Shown here one piece after another: positions 8,622-18,712 of a stretch of 37,423 nucleotides of DNA. Each line of letters begins with the position of its first letter. The stretch's first letter is position 1. The position numbers and the translations under genes are program-made. The notes below the pieces were generated by a model. That model saw nothing but the letters and a program-made list of their open reading frames with translations, was not told the DNA's origin and searched no databases. The stretch lies in NCBI GenBank assembly GCA_003170595.1, contig PMZA01000221.1, positions 17,828-55,250 on the forward strand, given 5' to 3'. This DNA comes from Armatimonadota bacterium. GTDB lineage: Bacteria; Armatimonadota; Zipacnadia; Zipacnadales; FEN-943.

Positions 8622-9743
8622 CTACCTCAACCTATCGGCCAGTCGTCTCAGCGTCCGCCGACTGTGGCTGAAAAGCTGCTGATACGCCGCGCAGAAGTAG
8701 CTCGCCGCGGCGACGTCGGGCGACGTGATGAGCCTGTGCTTCTGGCACCCGCCGTGGCACATCGGCAGCCACCGGCACGCACGGCATTGCTCCCCATAGT
8801 CGCTCTTCCGCCCGGCGAATTCCCGGAACGTCGCCGATGCGACAAGCTCGCCCAGCGGCTCCCGCGTGAGGTTGCCGAGCATCCATCGCGGCTCGACCAT
8901 GAAGTCGCACGCGTACACGTCTCCGTTGTGCTCGACCACGACATACGCGCCGCACGTTTCGGCAAAGGTGCACGACGGCGCCGGCTGACCCGCGTACGCC
9001 GATAGCAGTTCGTCGAAGATCCGGATGCCCAGCGGCGGCGGCCACTCGCCCGCCCACAGGTCGAACAGCCGGCACAAGAACTCGCCGTAATCCTCCGGCG
9101 CCACCGAGAACTCCGCCGCGGTCAACGGCTCCGCCCCAGGCTCAACGAGCGGGATGAACTGCAGGTGGCGCAGGTCCTTCGCGAGGAAGAACTCGAACAG
9201 CTCCTCGGGACGTCCGACGCTCTCTCGCGTAACCATGCACAGGACGTTGAATTCGACCCCGCCGCGGCGCAGGGCATCGATCCCCCTCATCACCCGCTCG
9301 AAAGTCGGCGCCCCCGATGCATCCCGCCGATGCAGGTCATGCAGCTCACGCGGCCCATCGAGGCTGACGCCCACGAGGAATTTGTACCGGGCGAAAAACC
9401 GCGCCCACTCGTCGTCCAGGAGCACGCCGTTCGTCTGAAAGCCGTTGCCCACGACCTGCCCCGGCTTGCCGAGACGCTGCTCGAACTCGACGGCCGCGCG
9501 GTAGAAGTCGAGCCCCATCAGCGTGGGCTCGCCCCCTTGCCAGGCGAGGACCGGCCTCGGCCCGGCGAGGCTCATGTACTGCCCCACCACTGCCTCGAGG
9601 ACGGCCTCCGTCATGCGATGGACGGGCGGGCCGTCAGGGTAGAGGACCGCCTTCGGCCGGTAGAAGCAATAGTCGCACGCGAGGTTGCAGTCGGGCCCGG
9701 CCGGTTTGATGAGGATCGAGCTTATCGGCGGGACACTGGGCAT
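8622..9743 (-). CDS. Anaerobic sulfatase-maturating enzyme (radical SAM, SPASM)
   Basis: ORF 8622-9821; ATG at 9743 (MPSVPPISSILIKPAGPDCNLACDYCFY). CxxxCxxC radical-SAM motif. C-terminal 'CRACRWLPMCHGGCQKHR' SPASM-type cysteines. Confidence 0.9.
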   Translation of the reverse strand: MPSVPPISSILIKPAGPDCNLACDYCFYRPKAVLYPDGPPVHRMTEAVLEAVVGQYMSLAGPRPVLAWQGGEPTLMGLDFYRAAVEFEQRLGKPGQVVGNGFQTNGVLLDDEWARFFARYKFLVGVSLDGPRELHDLHRRDASGAPTFERVMRGIDALRRGGVEFNVLCMVTRESVGRPEELFEFFLAKDLRHLQFIPLVEPGAEPLTAAEFSVAPEDYGEFLCRLFDLWAGEWPPPLGIRIFDELLSAYAGQPAPSCTFAETCGAYVVVEHNGDVYACDFMVEPRWMLGNLTREPLGELVASATFREFAGRKSDYGEQCRACRWLPMCHGGCQKHRLITSPDVAAASYFCAAYQQLFSHSRRTLRRLADRLR

Positions 9744-9844
9744 GGCCCGCCCATCATACCGCACCCGCCATCGCCCGAGGAAACCGGCGGCGAGGGACGA
9801 ACACACCCTCGTCGCACTCACCCTCCGCCTCGAGGAGAACGAGC

Positions 9845-12421
9845 ATGTTGCATGTCGCCGTCCTAGCGCTGTTGGCCTCGATCCCGCAGTCGCCGCTGCC
9901 CTACCGGAATGCCTCGCTGCCTATCGAGGTCCGTGTGGAGGACTTGCTCTCCCGCATGACCCTCGCGGAGAAGCTGAACCAGATACGCTCGGACGACAAC
10001 GTCTCCGTCTGGAGGCCCGCCGCTGAGACCACCGGCTGGGGCGAGATCTTCGACCTCCTCCGTCCCCTGTCGCCCTTCGACGCGGCCTTGAAGGCTAACG
10101 AGGTGCAGCGACTGGCACTGACGGGACGCCTGGGCATCCCCATCATCATCCGCGACGAGGCCCTGCACGGATTGGTAGGCAATGGTCCCACCAGCTTCCC
10201 GCAGTCCATCGCCCTGGCCGCCACCTGGGACCCCGCCCTCGTGGGTCGCGCAGCCGGAGCCATCGCCAGTGAGGCCCACGCGCGAGGTGTGCGCCGCGTC
10301 CTCTCGCCCGTCATCAACCTCTCCCGCGACGCCCGCTGGGGACGCACGGAGGAGACCTACGGCGAGGATCCCTACCTGAGTTCGCGCATGGCGGCGGCCT
10401 ACGTGAAGGCCTTCGAGGACCTCGGCGTCGCGACGACACCCAAGCACTTCGTCGCCAACTACGGCGACGGCGGCCGCGACAGCCACGCCATACACATGAC
10501 CGAGCAGTTCCTCCGCGAGACTTACCTCGCCCCCTTCGAGGCAGCCGTGCGCGAGGGCGGCGCCCGCTCGATCATGACTGCCTACAACTCTCTCGACGGT
10601 GTGGCCTGCTCGGCGAACCACTGGCTTTGCACCGATCTGCTCAAGAACGAGTGGGGCTTCCGCGGTGTGGTGGGTTCGGACTACGGCGCGGCCGAGGGCA
10701 CGCTCGGGTCGCATCACAACGTCGCCGATGAAGAGCACGCAGCCGCGGCTGACATGAACGGCGGCCTCGACATCGAGTGGCCCAACATCGGCCTCTGGGG
10801 CAAGCCCCTCGAGCAAGGGGTGAAGGACGGCCTGGTCTCCCAGGCGCGCATCGATGAGGCCTGCCGCCGGATGCTGCGCAACAAGTTCGAGCTGGGCCTC
10901 TTCGACCACCCCTTCGTCGACCCTAACGAGGCCGACCGCGTGGTCCAGAGCAAGGATCATCGCGCCCTGGCTCTCGAGTCCGCCCGCGAGGCGATCGTTC
11001 TCCTCCGCAACCGAGGGAACACGCTGCCTCTTCGCAAGGACCTCTCGTCCATCGCGGTCATCGGCCAGAACGCCTCCGGCGGCATGCCTCTCGGTGGCTA
11101 CAGCGGCTGGGGTCAGCCCACCGTCTCCGTGGTCGACGGCATCAAGGCGAAGCTCGGCGACAGCGTGAAGGTCAACTGGGTGAGCGGCAGCCAGTACGGT
11201 GAGCCGCCCTCGGTGCCGATCATCCCGGACTACTGTTTCTCCGATCTCAAGGGCGAGTACTTCGCCAACCGCGACATGTCTGGGACGCCGGTCCGCACCC
11301 GCGACGATGAGCGCATCGACTTCGACTGGAGCAGCAAGGCCCCGGCCTCGGACGTTCCCCGCACCAACTTTTCCGCGCGCTGGACGGGCAAGCTAACCGC
11401 GCCCGAGAGCGGCGAGTACGTGCTCGCCGTGACCTCCGACGATGGCGTCCGCGTGTGGCTCGACGGCGACGTCGTCCTCGAGAACTGGACGATCCATCCG
11501 CCGACCACCGACCGTGTCCGGCTCCAGGTGCACAAGGGCCGCCCCATGGATCTTCGCGTCGACTACTACCAGGCCGAGGGCCTCGCCGTCCTGCAGATGG
11601 CCTGGGGGCCGACGAGCATGCCCAACCAGGGCATCCAGGATGCGGTGCGCCTTGCCCGAGAGTCCGATGTCACCATCGTTGTCGCAGGCATCGAGGAGGG
11701 TGAGGGACGCGACCGTGCCTTCCTCGATCTCCCCGGCAATCAGGAGGAACTGATCAGTTCCGTCGCCGCCACGGGCACGCCCACGGTCGTCCTGCTCATC
11801 GCCGGCGCGCCGGTCACGATGCGATCGTGGCTCACCAAGGTCGACGCCGTCGTTGACGCCTGGTACCCCGGCCAGGAGGGCGGCACAGCCGTCGCCGACG
11901 TCCTCTTCGGCGACGTCAACCCGAGTGGCAGGCTGCCCATCACCTTCCCGCTCAGCGTCGGCCAGTGCCCGACCTACTACAACCTCGAACCCTCGGGCCG
12001 CGGCTATGACTACGTGGACCTCACCGGTCAGCCCCAATTCGCCTTCGGCTTCGGCCTCAGCTACACGACCTTCGAGTACTCGAACCTGAAGATCACGCCG
12101 GCGAAAGCAGCGCCCGGCGCTCTCATCACCATCTCCTTCGACCTGAAGAACGCCGGCCCGGTGCCGGGGTGCGAGGTGCCCCAGCTTTACATCCACGACC
12201 TCGTCGCCTCGATGGTGCGGCCCATGAAGGAACTCAAGGACTTCACTCGGGTGAGCCTCGATCCCGGTGAGAAGAAAACCGTCACCTTCCACCTGCCGCA
12301 GGATCGCCTGGCCTTCTGGAATGCCCGGATGCGGAAGGTCGTCGAGCCGGGTCAGTTCGACGTCATGATCGGCGCGTCGGCGAGCGATCTCCGCCTGACC
12401 GGCTCCTTCTGGGTGCAGTGA
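9845..12421 (+). CDS. Glycoside hydrolase family 3 with inserted PA14 domain and C-terminal Fn3-like domain
   Basis: 'PKHFVANYG', 'GFRGVVGSDYGA' nucleophile region. PA14 'GEYFANRDMSGTPVRTR...TAPESGEYVLAVTSDDGVRVWLDGDVV'. Fn3-like C-term. GAGGAG 9832-9837 precedes ATG. Confidence 0.93.
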   Translation: MLHVAVLALLASIPQSPLPYRNASLPIEVRVEDLLSRMTLAEKLNQIRSDDNVSVWRPAAETTGWGEIFDLLRPLSPFDAALKANEVQRLALTGRLGIPIIIRDEALHGLVGNGPTSFPQSIALAATWDPALVGRAAGAIASEAHARGVRRVLSPVINLSRDARWGRTEETYGEDPYLSSRMAAAYVKAFEDLGVATTPKHFVANYGDGGRDSHAIHMTEQFLRETYLAPFEAAVREGGARSIMTAYNSLDGVACSANHWLCTDLLKNEWGFRGVVGSDYGAAEGTLGSHHNVADEEHAAAADMNGGLDIEWPNIGLWGKPLEQGVKDGLVSQARIDEACRRMLRNKFELGLFDHPFVDPNEADRVVQSKDHRALALESAREAIVLLRNRGNTLPLRKDLSSIAVIGQNASGGMPLGGYSGWGQPTVSVVDGIKAKLGDSVKVNWVSGSQYGEPPSVPIIPDYCFSDLKGEYFANRDMSGTPVRTRDDERIDFDWSSKAPASDVPRTNFSARWTGKLTAPESGEYVLAVTSDDGVRVWLDGDVVLENWTIHPPTTDRVRLQVHKGRPMDLRVDYYQAEGLAVLQMAWGPTSMPNQGIQDAVRLARESDVTIVVAGIEEGEGRDRAFLDLPGNQEELISSVAATGTPTVVLLIAGAPVTMRSWLTKVDAVVDAWYPGQEGGTAVADVLFGDVNPSGRLPITFPLSVGQCPTYYNLEPSGRGYDYVDLTGQPQFAFGFGLSYTTFEYSNLKITPAKAAPGALITISFDLKNAGPVPGCEVPQLYIHDLVASMVRPMKELKDFTRVSLDPGEKKTVTFHLPQDRLAFWNARMRKVVEPGQFDVMIGASASDLRLTGSFWVQ

Positions 12422-12447
12422 CGTCCCGCAGGCTCTGGAGGTTTCGC

Positions 12448-15400
12448 ATGTCCCGATCGCATCGCCTTGCCCTGCTTGCCCTGACTCTGCCGGTCGTGTT
12501 CGCCGGCGCATCCCTGGGAGGGTCTGCCATGGCGGCGCCAACCGTCGACTATTTGTCCGACCCCGGCTTCGACCGCATCCTCATGTCCACGCAGGGCTTT
12601 GGCGTGCTCGGCATCGACGTCTGCGCCCACATGCCGACCCAGACCCCGCTGCATCTTCGCATCAAGGGCGTCGACTACGCCCGCGGACTCGGCCACCATG
12701 CGCCCGGCCAGATCCTCGTCGACCTCGCCGGCGGCTACGACCGCTTCGAGGCCGAGGTCGGCGTTCAGGAGCAGGGCAGCAACATCGGCACCGTCGTCTT
12801 CCATGTCTTCGTCGACGACGTCCTCCGCTTCGACAGCGGCGTGATGCACGAGGCCGACGCCGCCAAGAAGGTCTCCGTCGATGTCCGCGGCGCCTCGGAG
12901 TTGCGCCTCGAGGTCACCGACGCCGGCGATGGCATCACCTGCGACTGCGCCGACTGGGCCAGCGCCCGCCTGATCCGCGCCGCGGGGAAGACTCCGGGCC
13001 ACAGCGTCGAGACCTTCGACGCCGGCCTTTTTGCCACCGTCGTCACCTGCGACCCGGCCCGCCTCGACGGCGCCCGTGCCGACCGCGTGCACGAGTTCCA
13101 GCCCGCCGATGTCTTCCTTGAGACCCCTGCCGCACGCACCTCAACCGGCGACGTTCAGGTCCCCATCTACGCCGACAAGACCGGCTGCGTCGGCCTGCGC
13201 TGGGCCGAGCGTCGCATGATCACTCGCGCAGAACTCGTCCTCGCCCCGGGCCAGGCGGCGCCCGATGCGACCAAGGCTCGCGTCGAGTTCTGGTCCGGCG
13301 AGTCCATCTGGCAGGGCGCGTGGAAGGCTGTCCCGGCCCCCGTGCAGGTCCACGACGGCGAATGGACGGTCGCGATGGAGTCCCGCACCCTCCCCGAGCT
13401 TCGCAGCGGTACGTGGAAGATCCGCTGGGTCATCCCCGGCGCGCAGGAGGGGCTGGTCGTACGCGAGCTTAAAGCCTTCACTCGCGCTCGCACGGACGAC
13501 CTCGCCCTTCGCCTCGACACCGAGGGCCTTCCTCACGGCACGATGGCTCACGTCAGCGGGTACAACGGCTGGCTGCTGCGCGATCACACCGGCCCGGCCG
13601 AGCTTGCCCTCGACTGGGATGCGTCCCATCCGCTCGACGTCACCGTCCGCCACACCCGCTCGCGTCTGTGGAAGTCCGACGCCACCCTCCTGCGCTTCAC
13701 CGTCCCCGGTCGGCCCGCTTTCTCGGTGGCCGTCGACGACCTGCTCAATAGCCCCTGCGTCTACGTCAAACCCGCCGGCGTGTTCCTCACCCGCGCCGAC
13801 ACGGGCCTCAACCTGACCGCCTGGAAGCGCAAGATCGTAGGCCGCGAGACGGTGCTCGAGCGCGTGCGCCGCATGCCCGACCAGACCTTCGCGCAGGCCT
13901 GGGCGCACGTCCACAACTCCGTCCAGCGCAACGGCCCGGTCATGCTTTCCCTCGCCTGCGACAACCGCAAGTTCATCGTCGGCCGCGAGGGCGCCATCGA
14001 TTTCAGCACCGTCCCCAACGTGCCCGACCCGCTGCTTTACTACCCGCTCGAGTACCCCTGCCAGGTGCGCCCGGTCTTCGGCGGCGGCGGCGCCCAGGAG
14101 ATCACGCGCCATCTCGACGGCGACTGGCTGCCCATCGTGGTCAACGCCGTGACTGACGGCGGCGTGGCGTATAGCCAGCGATCCTTCGTCGCCCCGATCG
14201 GTGAGACCAATGCGTCTGGAATGTTCCCAAGAGCCATGTTCGTCACCGAATTCACTCAACACAACCCTCAGAAAACCTCCGCTGAGGCCCGTTTGACCCT
14301 AGGTTTTGCCCCGTCTATCGTCAGTTTGGTGCACGTTGGGCGACGAATCGTGGCGACCAGCGGCGGTCAGGTGCTTGCGGTGGTCGATGCCGGCGAGGCC
14401 CCCGGGCTGATACTGACGGCTACGGAATCCACCATTACGTTGAGCGGGCCTCTCGCCCCTGGCACCACGACCCGGTGTGTTATGTATCTGCCAGCCTGGT
14501 TCGTCGCACCGGCCGATCAGTCCCAACTCGACGGTTGGGATCACCTCCTCGATGCCACCCGCCAGTACTGGCAGCGCATGCTGTCAACGACCACCCAGAT
14601 CGACGTCCCCGACGCCCTGCTCACCGACACCATCCGCGCCTCTCAGGTCCACTGCCTCATCGCCGCACGCAGTGAAGCCGGCGGCGCGCGCGTGGCCCCG
14701 TGGATCGCCTCCAACACCTACGGCCCCCTCGAGAGCGAAGCCAACACGATCGTCTCAGGCATGGACCTCCTCGGCCATCGCGACTTCGCGCGGCGCTGCC
14801 TCGACTTCTACATCCATCGCTATGCGCCCGAGGGTTATCTGACCACCGGCTACACTCTCATCGGCACGGGCTGGCACCTCGGCTCCCTCGGCGAGTACTA
14901 CGACCTCACCCGCGACGACGCCTGGATGCGCACCGTCGCTCCCGACGTCGACCGCGCCTGCCGGTGGATCACCCGCCAGCGCGCGATGACCCTCCGCACC
15001 GGCCCGGACGGCGAGAAGTTTCTAGGCTATGGCCTTGTGCCGCCCGGTGTCACGGCCGACTGGGGCGTCTATTCCTATCGCCATTTCAACCAGGGGCACT
15101 ACTGCAACGGCCTCCGTGCCGCCGCCACTGCGCTCGCTGCGGTCGGCTATCCCGGCGCGAACGACCTCGTCGCCACCGCCGAGGATTACCGCCGCGACAT
15201 CGTCGGCGCCTACACGGCTACCCAGGCTCTCGCCGCCGCGCTTCCGCTGCAGGATGGCACCTGGGTCCCGGGCTCGCCCTCCACGGTCGAGTCCTTCGGC
15301 CTCCTCAAGGACGTCTACCCCGGCGAGGACGGCAACCGCAGTTGGGCCTACGACGTCGAGATCGGCTCCCACCAGCTCACCGCCCAGCACATCCTCGACC

Positions 15401-16068
15401 CGGCCAGCAAGCAGGCCGCCTGGATGATGGACCAGCTTGAGGACGGCTGGCTCCTCGACACGGGCATGGGTGACTACGCGGCGGAGAAGAACCACGCCGA
15501 CTGGTTCAACCTCGGCGGCTTCGCGAAGGTCCAGCCCTACTACGGCCGGTTCTGCGAGGACTACGCCCTGCGCGACGACGTGAAGCCCTTCGTGCGGTCC
15601 TACTTCAACGCGATCCCCAGCCTCCTCAACCCCGAGATCCTCACCTTCTGGGAGCACTTCCACAATCAGGGCGCATGGTGCAAGACGCACGAGACCGGCG
15701 AGTTCCTGCGCCAGACGCGCGAGATGTTCGTGATGGAGCGCGGGCAGGAGCTGTGGCTGGCGCCCTTCGCTACCAACGTCTGGATGGCCGACGGCAAGCG
15801 CGTCTCGGTGCGCAACGCCCCCACGCACTTCGGCCCGGTCAGCTACGAGATCGTCTCTCACGTCGCCACCGGCTACATCGAGGCCACCATCGATCCGCCC
15901 ACCCGCTACGCCCCGTCGGCGCTGGTAATCCGCCTGCGCCATCCCGAGGGCAAGCCGATGCGCAAGGTCACGGTCAACGGCCAGGCACACACCGACTTCG
16001 ACGCGGAGCGCGAGATCGTCCGCCTCAAGCCCACCACCGACCGCCTTGTCATCCGAGCCGAATACTGA
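12448..16068 (+). CDS. Secreted NPCBM-domain protein with (alpha/alpha)6-barrel glycosidase-like domain
   Basis: ORF 12418-16068; ATG 12448 preceded by GGAGG and followed by a signal peptide. NPCBM-like 'VDYARGLGHHAPGQILVDLAGGYDRFEAEVGVQ'. Six-hairpin-like 'DALLTDTIRASQVHCLIAARSEAGG...YTLIGTGWHLGSLGEYYDLTRDDAWM'. Confidence 0.75.
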   Translation: MSRSHRLALLALTLPVVFAGASLGGSAMAAPTVDYLSDPGFDRILMSTQGFGVLGIDVCAHMPTQTPLHLRIKGVDYARGLGHHAPGQILVDLAGGYDRFEAEVGVQEQGSNIGTVVFHVFVDDVLRFDSGVMHEADAAKKVSVDVRGASELRLEVTDAGDGITCDCADWASARLIRAAGKTPGHSVETFDAGLFATVVTCDPARLDGARADRVHEFQPADVFLETPAARTSTGDVQVPIYADKTGCVGLRWAERRMITRAELVLAPGQAAPDATKARVEFWSGESIWQGAWKAVPAPVQVHDGEWTVAMESRTLPELRSGTWKIRWVIPGAQEGLVVRELKAFTRARTDDLALRLDTEGLPHGTMAHVSGYNGWLLRDHTGPAELALDWDASHPLDVTVRHTRSRLWKSDATLLRFTVPGRPAFSVAVDDLLNSPCVYVKPAGVFLTRADTGLNLTAWKRKIVGRETVLERVRRMPDQTFAQAWAHVHNSVQRNGPVMLSLACDNRKFIVGREGAIDFSTVPNVPDPLLYYPLEYPCQVRPVFGGGGAQEITRHLDGDWLPIVVNAVTDGGVAYSQRSFVAPIGETNASGMFPRAMFVTEFTQHNPQKTSAEARLTLGFAPSIVSLVHVGRRIVATSGGQVLAVVDAGEAPGLILTATESTITLSGPLAPGTTTRCVMYLPAWFVAPADQSQLDGWDHLLDATRQYWQRMLSTTTQIDVPDALLTDTIRASQVHCLIAARSEAGGARVAPWIASNTYGPLESEANTIVSGMDLLGHRDFARRCLDFYIHRYAPEGYLTTGYTLIGTGWHLGSLGEYYDLTRDDAWMRTVAPDVDRACRWITRQRAMTLRTGPDGEKFLGYGLVPPGVTADWGVYSYRHFNQGHYCNGLRAAATALAAVGYPGANDLVATAEDYRRDIVGAYTATQALAAALPLQDGTWVPGSPSTVESFGLLKDVYPGEDGNRSWAYDVEIGSHQLTAQHILDPASKQAAWMMDQLEDGWLLDTGMGDYAAEKNHADWFNLGGFAKVQPYYGRFCEDYALRDDVKPFVRSYFNAIPSLLNPEILTFWEHFHNQGAWCKTHETGEFLRQTREMFVMERGQELWLAPFATNVWMADGKRVSVRNAPTHFGPVSYEIVSHVATGYIEATIDPPTRYAPSALVIRLRHPEGKPMRKVTVNGQAHTDFDAEREIVRLKPTTDRLVIRAEY

Positions 16069-16086
16069 TCGCGCATTTGACTTACC

Positions 16087-16122
16087 GCTTTCTGTAGGGC
16101 GGGGATTTACTCCCCGCCGCCG
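16087..16122 (+). repeat. GTAG-hairpin (REP-like) element, copy 4
   Basis: CGCTTTCT-GTAG(16094-16097)-GGCGGGGA(16098-16105)-TTTAC-TCCCCGCC(16111-16118). Confidence 0.9.
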
Positions 16123-16140
16123 ATAGGAGATTCGCCACCA

Positions 16141-18675
16141 ATGAGGCTACCGCTCGCAGTCCTGTTGTTCGTCCTTTGCGCATCGGCCTTCGCCCAACCC
16201 GGCCTCGTCGACTGGGTTGCGAAGGAGCCCGCCCCCCCAACGCCGGCCGCAGCCCTGCGCCTTCTCACCAGCCACCCCGGCGCGCTTGAGGTCCGGTGGC
16301 GAGCCAACGGCGCGACCGATTGGATGGGCGATCTCTCCGCCTGGGATGCCTCCCGCGACGGCTTAGTCGGCGCGGGCAAGAGCGACGGCCTCTTCACCGC
16401 CTCCCTCAAAGCCTCCGCCTGGCACAACGGCCTTCGCCTCACCGTCGTCCTTACCGCCACCCGCGCGGCAGCCCAGCCCACCGAGGTCATCGTCCGCTGC
16501 CCCTTCGACGCGTCAGCCTGGCAGCGCCAGTTCTACCCCCACCTGCCGTACCTTGCGACCGCGCCGGACGCGCCGGTACTTCTGCGCTTCGCGGCGGATG
16601 CGACCGACGCGACGACCTTCGCCCAGGCGCCGGAAGTCGCCTTCTACCCCTTCGGCGTCCTCGAGAACGACCGCGCCTTCGTGCTCTGGGGCTGCCCCGA
16701 CGTTGGCCGCTATGCGGTCCTCAGCCCCAACGCGATCGCCCCCGGAGCGCCCTGCCTATCGCTCCGCCCCAAGCACCTCGCCGCCGGGCAGCAGTTGTCC
16801 TTCGACCTCATGCTGAAGCGCTTCACCAAGCCCGACTGCCGCTACCGCGACGTCCTCCGCTGGTATCTCCAGTCGTGCTTCAGCACCGACCCGCTCAACC
16901 GCGACCTCTTCCCCTGGGATGGCCGATTTCACGCCCGCCGGTTCCAGGTCGGCAATCTCGGCAGCGGCATCGGCCGCCTCGCCGAGCCCGGGTCTGAGGG
17001 CACGAAGCTCCTCGACGAGCTTCATCGCCGCCGCGTGACCGGCTTCTGGTTCCAGGGCTGGGGCTCGTGGGATGAGACCTATCCCACCGAGGGCTCCTGG
17101 CTCACCGAATACTGGTCGCGCCTCTCGGCCACCCAGGTCCGCGACGAGATCGCCTGGGAGCGCGGGCACGGCCTCTTTCCCTTCATGTACGTCCGCCAAT
17201 TCCTCGCCGAGCAGGGCGTCCACGATGACCGCCCGCCCTATCGCGACTGGCTCGGCCGCGACGAGAACGGCAACCGCCAGGGCTGGGGAGACTCAGCCGT
17301 GCCCGACGCGATCGCCGCGGAGGTCGGCTTCCACACCTTGCAGCAGAGCGTCGCTGACTTCGGCGACGACGCCTACCGCGCCTGGTACGAGGCCCGCGTG
17401 AAGGCCTGCATGGACACCTATCGGCCTGCGGGCATCGCGTGGGACATGGGCTGGGCGGCCGGGCCGACGTGGGAGTACTCGCACTCGAACCCGAAGCAGA
17501 TGAACGGCGACGGCATGCTCCGCGCTCAGGCCGACCTCTGGGCCTGGCTCCCTTCGCACCATCCAGAAATGCGCACCATCGCCAACGAGGCCTTCGGCAC
17601 GCCCTCGCAGATGTTCGCCGACGGCATCCTCCTCGAGGGCGGCTTCGCGGTGGGCAAGACCGAGCTTGATTACGAGGCCGCCAGGGCCCTCGGCTCGACC
17701 ATCATCAGCTACGAGTACCCCGAGCAGTACGCGGCCCGCCTGACCGGCCTCCCGACCACCTCCGCGCGGTACGTGCAGTTCCGCTATCGCGCCGTCGGCC
17801 TCAACACCGCTTCCGGGCGCTACGTGGTCTACCCCTCGCAGGAGATCGTCGGCAAGGAGGGCACGGCCCTCGGCTGTAGCGATCTCCTCTCCGACGGCGA
17901 GTGGCACATCGCGACCTTCGACATGCGCAAGCTGCCGCAGATCGCCGAGATCAAGGGCCTCGCCTTCGGGATGGAGGCCGGCGCCGATGAAGCCCATCTC
18001 TGGGTCGACTACATCCGCTTCAGCGCCACGCCCGACGGTCCTGCCCTCGAGGTCGGGCCGAAGAGCTTCCCCTCGAACATCACCGCAGCCGAGGCGGCAG
18101 CCTTCGAGCCACGGCCCGGCTGGCTGGGCAATCCGGCGCCCGACTACGGCGTGCGCCGCGATGGTGACGCGCTCGAGTTCTTCGTCCGCGGCAAGGGCCG
18201 CGGGATGAGCTGGTCCTTCTTCACGGCACAGGCCGACGTCGCCCAGGAGTACCTGAAGGTCGTCGGCCTCGGCGCGTGCCTGGGGGCCGGCGTGCGCGGC
18301 GAGTGGGGGACCCTCGACGCCTTCTCGGCCCAGGCCATGGCCCTGCCGCCGCTCGTCGGCAGCCACGATGTCGAGGTCGCCCAGGAGGCCCCCGGCGTAT
18401 ATGCCTCGGGCTGGGGCGGCGGCGGGCACCTTCTCCTCGCGGCCTACAACGGCAGCGCCGAGTCCCGCTCGCTGACTGTCGGGGTCCCGGCGAAGGTCCT
18501 ATCCCAGTCCGGCGTCACACCCGGTCCCGGCGCACTCAGCCGCATCCTCGGCCGCGACGCCTTGCCTTCCCGCCCGGGCCCATCCGCCTCCGCAACCAAA
18601 GCCGGCGGCCTCAAGCTCACCGTCCGCCTGGAGCCCGGCGAGGAACTGCTTTGGGGAAGCTGGGGATGGGAGTGA
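16141..18675 (+). CDS. Secreted glycoside-hydrolase-like TIM-barrel protein with beta-sandwich insert
   Basis: AGGAGA (16124-16129) then ATG; signal peptide MRLPLAVLLFVLCASAFAQ. 'GFWFQGWGSWDETYPTEGSW...YRPAGIAWDMGWAAG' barrel-like strand motifs. Confidence 0.6.
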   Translation: MRLPLAVLLFVLCASAFAQPGLVDWVAKEPAPPTPAAALRLLTSHPGALEVRWRANGATDWMGDLSAWDASRDGLVGAGKSDGLFTASLKASAWHNGLRLTVVLTATRAAAQPTEVIVRCPFDASAWQRQFYPHLPYLATAPDAPVLLRFAADATDATTFAQAPEVAFYPFGVLENDRAFVLWGCPDVGRYAVLSPNAIAPGAPCLSLRPKHLAAGQQLSFDLMLKRFTKPDCRYRDVLRWYLQSCFSTDPLNRDLFPWDGRFHARRFQVGNLGSGIGRLAEPGSEGTKLLDELHRRRVTGFWFQGWGSWDETYPTEGSWLTEYWSRLSATQVRDEIAWERGHGLFPFMYVRQFLAEQGVHDDRPPYRDWLGRDENGNRQGWGDSAVPDAIAAEVGFHTLQQSVADFGDDAYRAWYEARVKACMDTYRPAGIAWDMGWAAGPTWEYSHSNPKQMNGDGMLRAQADLWAWLPSHHPEMRTIANEAFGTPSQMFADGILLEGGFAVGKTELDYEAARALGSTIISYEYPEQYAARLTGLPTTSARYVQFRYRAVGLNTASGRYVVYPSQEIVGKEGTALGCSDLLSDGEWHIATFDMRKLPQIAEIKGLAFGMEAGADEAHLWVDYIRFSATPDGPALEVGPKSFPSNITAAEAAAFEPRPGWLGNPAPDYGVRRDGDALEFFVRGKGRGMSWSFFTAQADVAQEYLKVVGLGACLGAGVRGEWGTLDAFSAQAMALPPLVGSHDVEVAQEAPGVYASGWGGGGHLLLAAYNGSAESRSLTVGVPAKVLSQSGVTPGPGALSRILGRDALPSRPGPSASATKAGGLKLTVRLEPGEELLWGSWGWE

Positions 18676-18680
18676 TAGCG

Positions 18681-18699
18681 TTGGCGCCTCAGGCGCCAA
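18681..18699 (+). promoter_or_regulatory. Perfect 8-bp hairpin just upstream of a Shine-Dalgarno
   Basis: TTGGCGCC-TCA-GGCGCCAA, followed directly by GGGAGGAGCATCCATG (start of the 18713 CDS). Confidence 0.6.
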
Positions 18700-18712
18700 G
18701 GGAGGAGCATCC

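Noticed and set aside
8494-9005. Small + ORFs 8494-8682 and 8571-9005
   Set aside because: They run through the GTAG-hairpin (peptides like 'GRGFTPRRAF' / 'CRAGLYAPPRF') and then antisense to the anSME gene; repeat-derived translation.
9791-9811. CGAGGG-ACGAACACA-CCCTCG hairpin upstream of the GH3 gene
   Set aside because: Only 6 bp with a 9-nt loop in very GC-rich DNA; expected by chance.
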